Shown here: in pieces, positions 56,401 to 64,000 of the stretch
Layout of the letters: each line of letters opens with the position of its first letter
How positions within the stretch are numbered: the stretch's first letter is position 1
Notes under the pieces: model-generated
What the model was told of the DNA's origin: nothing
What the model saw: the letters and a program-made list of their open reading frames with translations, nothing else
Databases searched by the model: none
Origin: Achromobacter deleyi
GTDB lineage: Bacteria; Pseudomonadota; Gammaproteobacteria; Burkholderiales; Burkholderiaceae_B
Reading direction: 5' to 3'
Assembly: GCF_016127315.1 (NCBI RefSeq)
Contig: NZ_CP065997.1
Coordinates: forward strand, 5,084,001 to 5,148,000
DNA: 64,000 nucleotides
Translations under genes and position numbers: made by a program

Positions 56401-59400
56401 ATGGGACTGGATCCTCGCACGCTGGCCGAACGCATCGCAAAACTGGATTCCGTGCAGCGCCAGGCGCTGTTGGACAGGTTGCTGGAGCAGGGTATCGACC
56501 CCGCATCGCTGCCGGTCGTGCCGTTCCCTGGCAGGCAAACCTACCCCCTTTCGCACGCCCAGAACGCGCTTTGGCTGACCTGGCGCATGGCGCCGGACTC
56601 CGCGGCCTATAACCTGTCCGGCACGCTGGCGTTGTCCGGCCCCCTGGATGTGGACGCGCTGCGCCGCGCGGCGCGGCGGCTGGCCGCGCGCCATGCCGTA
56701 CTGCGGACCGTCTTCGAGGCGAGCGATGACGCGGCGCCGGTGCAGCGGGTGCTGGCCGATCCGGAAGTCGAATGGCGCCAGGTATCGGTGCGGGAAGTCG
56801 ATGCGGAGCAGCGCATGGAAGCCGCCCGACGGGCCAGCGTGGCGATGGTGGAGGCCGCATTCGACCTGACGCATGCGCCGGCCTGGCGGTTGGGCGTGGT
56901 CAGCCTGGATGCGGAGCAACACTGGCTGACGCTGTGCGTGCATCACATCGTGGCCGATGGTTGGTCGCAGGCGATCCTGGTACGCGAGCTGGCGGCCCTC
57001 TACGACGAGGAGGCGACCGGCGTGGCCGCGGCGCTGGCGCCGCTGCCGGTACAGTTTGGCGACTATGCATCGTGGTTGCGTGAGTGGCATGCGCTGCGGC
57101 GCCTGCCGGCGCAGATGGAATACTGGAAGGCCCGCCTGGCCGGCTTGCCCGAGAACCTGCGGCTGCCGCTGGACCGGCCGCGTCCGGCGCACCGCGACGC
57201 GGTCGCCGGCTCGCACACGTTGCGGCTGGACGCCGCCGCCAGTGACGCCGTGCGCCAATTGGCGCGCGCCAGTGGCGCCTCGGTGTTCATGGTGATGCTG
57301 GCGGCATTCAAGTACACGCTGTCCCGCTATTGCGGCGCGGACGACGTCGTGGTGGGCACGCCGCTGGCCAATCGCGACCAGGCGGAAACACATGGCCTGA
57401 TCGGCTATTTCACCAACACCGCGGTGCTGCGCACCCGTGTGAACCGCGACGCGAGCCTGCGGGAACTGGTGGCTGACGTGCGCGATACGGTGCTGCAGGC
57501 GCAGTCCCATGCCGATTGCCCCTTCGATGTGCTGGTGTCCGAACTCGCCGGCGAGCGGGTGCCCGGCTTGAACCCGTTGTTCCAGGTCAAGTGCACGGAG
57601 CAGGCGCAGGGCGATGCCATTGGCGCCGGTTTCGGTTCCCTGGGGATGCGGCCCATGTCGCTGCACGCGCAACAGGCGCACTTCGACCTGAGCCTGGACG
57701 TGACCAATGGCCGCGATGCCATCCAGTGCCAGTTCGACTACGCCGCCGATGTGTTCGACGCCGCGACGATCATGGCGTTGGCCGAGGCGTTTGGCCAATG
57801 GCTGCGCCAAGGCGTGGCCGACGCGGATATCCCCCTGGTCGAGCTGCCGTTGGCGCAGGCCTCGGGCGAAGCGGGCGGCGAGACGGTGGCGTGGGCGGCG
57901 ACGGATGTGCTGACGCTGTGGGATGCCTGGGTCGCGCATGCGCCGACGGCGACCGCCGCGGTGCAGGAAGACCGCAGCCTGTCCCGCGAGGCGCTGGACG
58001 GCATCGCCACCACGCTGGCCGGCAGATTGCGCGGATTGGGCGTGTCTTCGGAGACGCGCGTCGCCGTGCACGCCGGACGCGGCCTGGCCTTCGTCGCCGG
58101 CCTGCTTGCCGTGTTGCGTGCAGGCGGCGCCTATGTGCCGCTGGATCCCGCGTTGCCCGAGGCGCGCCGCCGCCAGTTGATCGATGACAGCGGCGCGATT
58201 TGCGTGCTCAGCGAAACGGAATGGGAGCCGGCGGGCGTGCCTTGCCTGGATATCGACCTGAGCGCATGCGCGGCGGTCGAGAAGCCGGTGGCGGTGGCTG
58301 TCCATCCGGCTCAGACGGCCTATCTGATCTACACGTCGGGCTCGACAGGCCAGCCCAAGGGCGTGGCGGTCAGCCGGGGCGCGTTGGCCAACTATGTGCA
58401 GGGCGTGCTGGCGCGCCTGGACTTGCCGGGGACGGCGCGCAGCATGGCCATGGTTTCGACGGTTGCGGCCGACCTGGGGCACACCACCCTGTATGGCGCC
58501 CTGTGCGGCGGCTGCGCCTTGCATCTGATTGCGCCGGAGCGGGTCTTCGATCCGGACCGGTTCGCCGAATACATGCGGCAGCATGAGGTTGACGTGTTGA
58601 AGATCGTGCCCAGCCATCTGCAGGCGTTGCTGCAGGCCGCGCGGGCCGCGGACGCATTGCCGCGCCATACGCTGGTGTTGGGCGGCGAACGCACGCCGGG
58701 CGCGCTGCTGGATACCATCCGCGAACTGGCGCCGGCGTGCCGGATCTACAACCACTATGGCCCCACCGAAACGACGGTCGGCGCGCTGGTGCAAGCCGCG
58801 GCGGACACGGGCCGGGAAGAGGGCAGGAACCTGCCCATCGGGCGGCCGTTGCCCAATCTGCGCGCCTATGTCCTGGACGCCTATCTCGACCCGGCGCCAG
58901 CCGGCGCCGAGGGCGAACTGTACCTTGCCGGCGCCGGCCTGGCGCGCGGCTACCAGGGACGGCCGGGCCAGACGGCCGAACGTTTCGTGGCCAGCCCCTT
59001 CGGGACGGGTGAGCGGCTGTATCGCACCGGCGATCGCGTCCGTATGAATGCGCAGGGCGCCCTGGTCTACCTGGGGCGCGGCGACGACCAGGTCAAGGTG
59101 CGCGGCTACCGGGTCGAACCGGGCGAGATCGCCGCCCTGTTGCGCGCGCAGTCCGGCGTGGCGGCCGCGGCGGTGGTCGCGCGGCACGACGACGGGCGGA
59201 CAGCGCTGCACGCCTACGCGGTGGCGGCGGGCGAGGCGGTGGCGGATGCATTGGCGGTGCTCGCCGAAAAACTGCCGGATTACATGGTGCCGGCCACGCT
59301 GACCTGGCTGGACAGCCTGCCACTGACGGCCAACGGCAAGCTCGACATCCGTGCCTTGCCGGCGCCCGCCGTTCAGGCGCAGGCCGATGGCGAAACGCCG

Positions 59401-62400
59401 CAAGGCGAGGTCGAGGTGGCGTTGGCGGGCATCTGGCAGGAAGTGCTGGGCGTGCCGGCGGTCAAGCGGCAGGACAATTTCTTCCAGCTGGGTGGCGACT
59501 CCATCCTGAGCCTGAAGGTCATGGCGCGCGCGCGTCGCCTCAAGCTGCCGATCAAGCCCCGCCAGATCTTCGAATGCCAGACCCTGCAGGCGCTGGCCCG
59601 GGCGATCAGTCCCCAGGCGCAGGCCGAGCCGCCAGCCGCGGCCGCCGGCGGCCTGGCGGCCCCGGCGCAGGAACCCGTGGCAACGGTCGCGGCCCCTGCC
59701 CAACAGGACGAGCCGGCGCCGCAGCGCCCCGGGCATCGCATGGCGGTGCTCTCGCATGCGCAGCAGCGGCAATGGTTCCTGTGGCGCATGGATCCCCAGA
59801 GTTCGGCGTATCACATCAGCGGCGCGCTGCGCTTGTCGGGTGCGCTGGACGAGGCCGCGCTGGCCGCCGCGTTCGAGGCGCTGGTGGCGCGCCATGCCAG
59901 CCTGCGTACGCGATTTGTCGCGACCGACGACGGCCAGGCCGAGCCGGTGGTGCAGCCGCCGGCGCCTTTCACCTTGCTGCGTCAGGCCGCCAGCGATCCC
60001 ATGCGGGCGCAACGGGCGGTGCAGGCCTGGACGCAGGAACCCTTCGACCTGGAGGTGGGGCCGCTGCTGCGCGTGGGGTTGCTGCGCCAGGCGCAAGACG
60101 ATCATGTGCTGGTCGTGGTCATGCACCACATCATTTCCGACGGCTGGTCCATGCAGGTGATCGTGGAGGAGTTCGCGGAACTGTACCGGGCCCGCGTCGA
60201 GGGCCGGGCCGCCGCGCTCGCGGCCGTGGGCCTGGCCTATGAAGACTACGCGGCCTGGCAGCGCGGCTGGCTGGCGCGGGGCGAGGGCGAGCGCCAGCGC
60301 GAGTACTGGCTCCGCACCCTGGGCGGCGAGCAGCCGGTATTGCAATTGCCGACGGCGGCGCCGCGCCAGCCCAACGCTTCGTACCAGGCGGCGCGCCACA
60401 CCTTGTATTTGCCCGCCGGGCTCGTCACCCGGCTGCGCGCGACGGCGCAGGCTCGAAGCGCCACGCTCTTCAGCGCGCTGCTCGCGGGTTTCCAGGCCGT
60501 GCTGTACCGCTATAGTGGCCAGACGGACGTGCGCGTCGGCGTTCCCATCGCCAACCGCCATCTCGGCGACACCGAACGCGTGGTGGGTTTCTTCGTCAAT
60601 ACGCAGGTCCTGCGTGGGCGCTGCGATCCGGGCGAGACGCTGGGCGGGCTGCTGGCCCAGTCGCGCGACCGCGCGCGCGAGGCCCAGGAGCACCAGGATC
60701 TGCCCTTCGAGCAACTGGTCGATGCGCTGCAGCCCGGACGCGATGGCCATACGCCCTTGTTCCAGGTGCTCTTCAATCACCAGCGTCCCGACTACCGCGC
60801 CTTGCGCGACCTGGGCGGCTTGCGCACCAGTGACTACGGCATGCCCGAACAGCAGGCGCAGTTCGAGCTCAGTTGCAATACGGCGGAACTGCCGGACGGC
60901 CGGGTCCAGGTCGCGTTGTTGTATGCGCGCGAGCTGTTCGACCCGCGCTTGATCGTCCGTTTGGGAAGCCATCTCGAACGGATGCTGGAAGCGTTGATCG
61001 ACATGCCGGAGCAGCGCCTGGACCGCGTGGCGTTGCTTTCCGACGCCGAAGCGGCCCAGGTGATGGCATGGGGCCGCGCCACCGAGGCAGACCCGACCGC
61101 TGCCCATGACACGCTGCACGGCCTGATCGAAGCGCAGGCGCTGCGCCAGCCCGGCGCCATCGCCTTGAGCTGCGATGGCGCGCAGATGGACTATGCCGCG
61201 CTCAACGCGGCGGCAAACCGTATCGCGCATCGGCTGATTGCGCTGGGCGTGGGGCCGGAAACCAAAGTGGGCGTGGCCTTGCCGCGCTCCATGGCGCTGG
61301 TCCAGGCCCTGCTGGGCGTGTTGAAGGCGGGCGCGGCCTATGTGCCGCTGGATCCGGCCTATCCGGAGGACCGCCTGCGCTACATGGCCGCGGACAGCGG
61401 TTTGCGGGTGGTGCTGACGGGGCAGGCCCAGGCCGATGGCCTGGCGTGGCTGCGTGAAGACCTGCCCGGCGTCACGCTGGCGTGCGTCGACGGGGACGAG
61501 GTGTCGCGAGCGCCGGCGCACAATCCCGCGCTGCCCGTGCATACCGACAACCTTGCGTACGTCATCTACACATCGGGCTCGACTGGCCGGCCCAAGGGCG
61601 CACTGTTGGCGCATCGCCAGGTGTGCCGGCTGTTGTCGCGCACCGCGCATTGGTTCGGCTTTGGCCCCCAGGACACCTGGACGCTGTTCCATTCCTACGC
61701 TTTCGACTTCTCGGTGTGGGAGCTGTTCGGCGCGCTCTGCACCGGCGGGAAGCTGGTTGTGGTGCCCTACGAGCAGAGCCGTGAGCCGGAGGCGATGCTG
61801 GCGTTGCTGCGACGCGAGCAGGTCACCGTGTTGAACCAGACGCCGTCGGCGTTCCTGCAACTGATGCAGGTGCCCGGGCTGCTGGGCGGACCGACGCCCA
61901 CCGGCCTGGCGTTGCGGACCGTGATCTTTGGCGGCGAAGCCCTGGATCCGCGCAAATTGAAACCCTGGTTCGACCATGTCGGCGACGCAATGCCGGCCTT
62001 GGTCAATATGTATGGCATCACCGAGACCACGGTGCATGTCACGCACCGCCTGTTGCGGCACGACGATCTGGCGGCGGGCGGCAGCCCCATCGGGGTGGGC
62101 ATTCCCGATCTCGGCCTGCACGTCTACGACAACGAGCTCAACACCGTGCCGCCGGGTGTCAGCGGCGAGCTGTATGTCAGCGGGCCGGGCCTGGCGCGCG
62201 GCTATCTGGGCCGCGGCGGGCTGAGCGCCGAACGTTTCATCGCCGATCCGGCGGGCAGCGGCGGCCGTTTGTACCGCACGGGCGACCTGGCGCGCTGGCG
62301 CGAGGATGGCGAACTGGAGTACCTGGGACGCGCGGACCAGCAGGTCAAGATCCGCGGCTTCCGCATCGAGCTGGGCGAGATCGAGTCGGCGTTGCTAGCG

Positions 62401-64000
62401 CAGGACGGCGTGGAGCAGGCGGCGGTGCTGGCGCAGGACGGCCCCGCGGGCGCGCGGCTGGTGGCCTACGTAGTCCCGGCGAATCTGGCCGTCACCACGC
62501 TGCGCGAAGCGCTGGCGGCACGCTTGCCGGACTATATGGTGCCAGCAGCCTTCGTGACGCTGGATGCGCTGCCGGTCAACGCCAACGGCAAGCTGGACCG
62601 CCGCGCGTTGCCGCAGGCGAGCTTCACCGCACAGCAAGCCTACGAGGCGCCGCAAGGCGAGGTCGAGATCGCGCTGGCCGCGATCTGGTCGCGGGTGCTG
62701 GGTGCCGAGACCGTGGGCCGCCACGACAACTTCTTCGAGCTGGGCGGCGACTCGATCCTGAGCCTGCAGATCGTGGCGCGGCTGCGCCAGGCGGGTTGGC
62801 GCATCACGCCGCGCCAGGTGTTCGAGCGCCAGACGGTGGCGCAACTGGCGGCGGTGGCCGAGGCGGCGCGGGTCGAGGCGGTGGCGCAAGGGCCGGCCCG
62901 CGGCGAGGTAGCGCTGCTGCCGATCCAGGCGCAGTTCCTGGCGCAACCGCTGGCCACGCACGATCACTGGAACCAGGCGGTGCTGCTGCACAGTGACGCG
63001 CCGGTCGATGGCGATGCGCTGGCCCGGGCGTTGGCCGCGCTGGTGGCGCACCATGACGCGTTGCGGCTGCGATTCAGCCGCGAGGGCGACGGTTGGCGCC
63101 AGCGCTATACAGATGTGGACCAAGGCGATGGCGAGGGGCTGCTGTGGCGGCGGCCGGCCGCCGACCGCGCGCAGATCGAAGCGATCTGCGACAGCGCGCA
63201 ACGCAGTCTGTCCATCGGCGAGGGCCCGCTGCTGCGTGGCGTGCTGATCGAGGTGGCCGATGGCTCCTGGCGCGTGCTGCTGGCGATCCACCATTTGGCG
63301 GTGGACGGGGTGTCGTGGCGCATCCTGCTGGAAGATCTGCGCACGGCCTATGGCCAACTGCTCGCCGGTGAGCCGCTCCGCCTGCCGGCGCGTACCAGCA
63401 GCTACGGCGACTGGTCGGGCCACCTGTGGCAGGCGCATCGCCCGAACGCGGCAGAGTCGGCCTACTGGCGTTCGTTGCCGGCCGGCGACGCGCTGCCGGT
63501 GGATTATCCGCAAGGCGCCAACCGGGTGGGCGACCTTCGCCAGGCCGTGTTGGCGCTGGACGAAGCCACGACCCAGGCGCTGCTGCGCCAGGCGCCCGCG
63601 GCGTATCGCACGCAGGTCAACGATCTGCTGCTGGCGGGCCTGGTGCGGGCGCTGCGGCGCTGGGGCGGCATGACGCAGGTCCGGATCGACCTGGAAGGCC
63701 ACGGCCGCGAGACCGGTGACACGGCGCTGGATCTGTCGCGCACGGTGGGTTGGTTCACCAGCGTGTATCCGGTGGCGCTGACCGCCGAGGACGACGACGC
63801 GGCGTTGATTACGGGGATCAAGGAATATCTGCGCGCCGTGCCGGGACGGGGACTGGGCCACGGCCTGCTCGATGCCCAGGGGGTGGCGCGATCTTCGATC
63901 CTGTTCAACTATCTGGGCCAGTTCGAGGAGACGGCCGCGGGGCAAGGCTGGCGCATCGCGGCCGAAGGCGTGGGCGCGGGCCAGCTGGAGACGGCGCCGG
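56401..64000 (+). CDS. NRPS: C - A (Asp) - T - C - A (Thr) - T - E (continues beyond window)
   Basis: Open frame from the ATG at 56401 (4 bases after the previous stop) to the window edge, 2533 codons. Condensation domain 1: HHIVADG at 181-187. A1 ([11 protein letters not shown] at 644) gives D-L-T-K-V-G-H-V-G, aspartate, and has no interface domain before it. T1: Ser1034 in [11 protein letters not shown]. Condensation domain 2: HHIISDG at 1242-1248. A2 ([11 protein letters not shown] at 1723) gives D-F-W-N-I-G-M-V-H, the threonine code. T2: Ser2118. The epimerisation domain has HHLAVDG at 2297-2303 and is cut by the window edge. Predicted to add Asp then D-Thr; later modules and the release domain lie outside. 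Confidence 0.92.
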   Translation, partial: MGLDPRTLAERIAKLDSVQRQALLDRLLEQGIDPASLPVVPFPGRQTYPLSHAQNALWLTWRMAPDSAAYNLSGTLALSGPLDVDALRRAARRLAARHAVLRTVFEASDDAAPVQRVLADPEVEWRQVSVREVDAEQRMEAARRASVAMVEAAFDLTHAPAWRLGVVSLDAEQHWLTLCVHHIVADGWSQAILVRELAALYDEEATGVAAALAPLPVQFGDYASWLREWHALRRLPAQMEYWKARLAGLPENLRLPLDRPRPAHRDAVAGSHTLRLDAAASDAVRQLARASGASVFMVMLAAFKYTLSRYCGADDVVVGTPLANRDQAETHGLIGYFTNTAVLRTRVNRDASLRELVADVRDTVLQAQSHADCPFDVLVSELAGERVPGLNPLFQVKCTEQAQGDAIGAGFGSLGMRPMSLHAQQAHFDLSLDVTNGRDAIQCQFDYAADVFDAATIMALAEAFGQWLRQGVADADIPLVELPLAQASGEAGGETVAWAATDVLTLWDAWVAHAPTATAAVQEDRSLSREALDGIATTLAGRLRGLGVSSETRVAVHAGRGLAFVAGLLAVLRAGGAYVPLDPALPEARRRQLIDDSGAICVLSETEWEPAGVPCLDIDLSACAAVEKPVAVAVHPAQTAYLIYTSGSTGQPKGVAVSRGALANYVQGVLARLDLPGTARSMAMVSTVAADLGHTTLYGALCGGCALHLIAPERVFDPDRFAEYMRQHEVDVLKIVPSHLQALLQAARAADALPRHTLVLGGERTPGALLDTIRELAPACRIYNHYGPTETTVGALVQAAADTGREEGRNLPIGRPLPNLRAYVLDAYLDPAPAGAEGELYLAGAGLARGYQGRPGQTAERFVASPFGTGERLYRTGDRVRMNAQGALVYLGRGDDQVKVRGYRVEPGEIAALLRAQSGVAAAAVVARHDDGRTALHAYAVAAGEAVADALAVLAEKLPDYMVPATLTWLDSLPLTANGKLDIRALPAPAVQAQADGETPQGEVEVALAGIWQEVLGVPAVKRQDNFFQLGGDSILSLKVMARARRLKLPIKPRQIFECQTLQALARAISPQAQAEPPAAAAGGLAAPAQEPVATVAAPAQQDEPAPQRPGHRMAVLSHAQQRQWFLWRMDPQSSAYHISGALRLSGALDEAALAAAFEALVARHASLRTRFVATDDGQAEPVVQPPAPFTLLRQAASDPMRAQRAVQAWTQEPFDLEVGPLLRVGLLRQAQDDHVLVVVMHHIISDGWSMQVIVEEFAELYRARVEGRAAALAAVGLAYEDYAAWQRGWLARGEGERQREYWLRTLGGEQPVLQLPTAAPRQPNASYQAARHTLYLPAGLVTRLRATAQARSATLFSALLAGFQAVLYRYSGQTDVRVGVPIANRHLGDTERVVGFFVNTQVLRGRCDPGETLGGLLAQSRDRAREAQEHQDLPFEQLVDALQPGRDGHTPLFQVLFNHQRPDYRALRDLGGLRTSDYGMPEQQAQFELSCNTAELPDGRVQVALLYARELFDPRLIVRLGSHLERMLEALIDMPEQRLDRVALLSDAEAAQVMAWGRATEADPTAAHDTLHGLIEAQALRQPGAIALSCDGAQMDYAALNAAANRIAHRLIALGVGPETKVGVALPRSMALVQALLGVLKAGAAYVPLDPAYPEDRLRYMAADSGLRVVLTGQAQADGLAWLREDLPGVTLACVDGDEVSRAPAHNPALPVHTDNLAYVIYTSGSTGRPKGALLAHRQVCRLLSRTAHWFGFGPQDTWTLFHSYAFDFSVWELFGALCTGGKLVVVPYEQSREPEAMLALLRREQVTVLNQTPSAFLQLMQVPGLLGGPTPTGLALRTVIFGGEALDPRKLKPWFDHVGDAMPALVNMYGITETTVHVTHRLLRHDDLAAGGSPIGVGIPDLGLHVYDNELNTVPPGVSGELYVSGPGLARGYLGRGGLSAERFIADPAGSGGRLYRTGDLARWREDGELEYLGRADQQVKIRGFRIELGEIESALLAQDGVEQAAVLAQDGPAGARLVAYVVPANLAVTTLREALAARLPDYMVPAAFVTLDALPVNANGKLDRRALPQASFTAQQAYEAPQGEVEIALAAIWSRVLGAETVGRHDNFFELGGDSILSLQIVARLRQAGWRITPRQVFERQTVAQLAAVAEAARVEAVAQGPARGEVALLPIQAQFLAQPLATHDHWNQAVLLHSDAPVDGDALARALAALVAHHDALRLRFSREGDGWRQRYTDVDQGDGEGLLWRRPAADRAQIEAICDSAQRSLSIGEGPLLRGVLIEVADGSWRVLLAIHHLAVDGVSWRILLEDLRTAYGQLLAGEPLRLPARTSSYGDWSGHLWQAHRPNAAESAYWRSLPAGDALPVDYPQGANRVGDLRQAVLALDEATTQALLRQAPAAYRTQVNDLLLAGLVRALRRWGGMTQVRIDLEGHGRETGDTALDLSRTVGWFTSVYPVALTAEDDDAALITGIKEYLRAVPGRGLGHGLLDAQGVARSSILFNYLGQFEETAAGQGWRIAAEGVGAGQLETAP
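62266..64000 (+). repeat. Direct repeat R2, copy 2
   Basis: Second copy of the A C-terminal/T/E block, here joined to a Thr-specific adenylation core. Only scattered single-base changes from 51201-52935 are visible, mostly around 62870-62910. Confidence 0.85.

Noticed and set aside
56056..62121. Second very long minus-strand open frame, and similar ones at 34801-37686, 37667-40615 and 49863-54680
   Set aside because: Same reason: antisense to conserved domains, no recognisable protein features, composition explained by codon bias of the plus strand.

Overview
The window is a high-GC (roughly 68-70 % by eye) betaproteobacterial chromosome segment. Gene families and coding style suggest an Alcaligenaceae member such as Achromobacter or Bordetella; this is an inference from protein features, because no rRNA or other marker is present. 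No tRNA, rRNA, CRISPR array or insertion sequence was seen.

Left part (1-25.9 kb), accessory and housekeeping genes. A FecI/FecR/TonB-receptor iron-signalling set runs leftwards off the window (1-2614), with a candidate Fur-type dyad upstream. A lower-GC two-gene insert follows (2887-5580): a membrane-anchored beta-propeller-like protein and a protein carrying a phospholipase A2-type active site. Next come a secreted HbpS/GlcG-like protein with a histidine kinase and LuxR-type response regulator, and the same palindrome lies upstream of both transcription units. Then there is an HPP-family membrane protein with CBS domains, a MarR regulator and a ClC-type channel with CBS domains that share a possible operator; a LysR regulator divergent from type-2 argC; a small membrane protein; a secreted MBL-fold protein; a LysR-controlled operon (acyl-CoA ligase, MHS transporter, thiolase-like protein, DUF35 partner) with a clear sigma-70 promoter; a TlpA-like protein with an Lgt-like membrane half; a nitronate monooxygenase; and a polar amino-acid ABC transporter.

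Right part (26.0-64.0 kb), a siderophore locus. A good Fur box precedes FecI, FecR and a TonB-dependent receptor. After these come a second ECF sigma factor without an anti-sigma gene, an MbtH-like protein, a type II thioesterase, a small unknown ORF, a free-standing aspartyl beta-hydroxylase-like dioxygenase and five tightly coupled NRPS genes, the last running off the window. Domain order: FAAL-T-C-dioxygenase; interface-A(Asp)-T; C-A(Ser)-T-E-C-A(basic residue?)-T; C-A(Ser)-T-E-C-A(Ser)-T; C-A(Asp)-T-C-A(Thr)-T-E-(continues). Read collinearly this makes an N-acylated peptide acyl-Asp-(D-Ser)-(Dab/Orn?)-(D-Ser)-Ser-Asp-(D-Thr)-..., with the two Asp residues probably beta-hydroxylated. That is the pattern of lipopeptide beta-hydroxyaspartate siderophores such as cupriachelin, taiwachelin, serobactin and corrugatin. 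The locus also shows recent internal recombination: two Ser adenylation domains are nearly identical, and the Thr module carries the C-terminal A subdomain, T and E domains of a Ser module.
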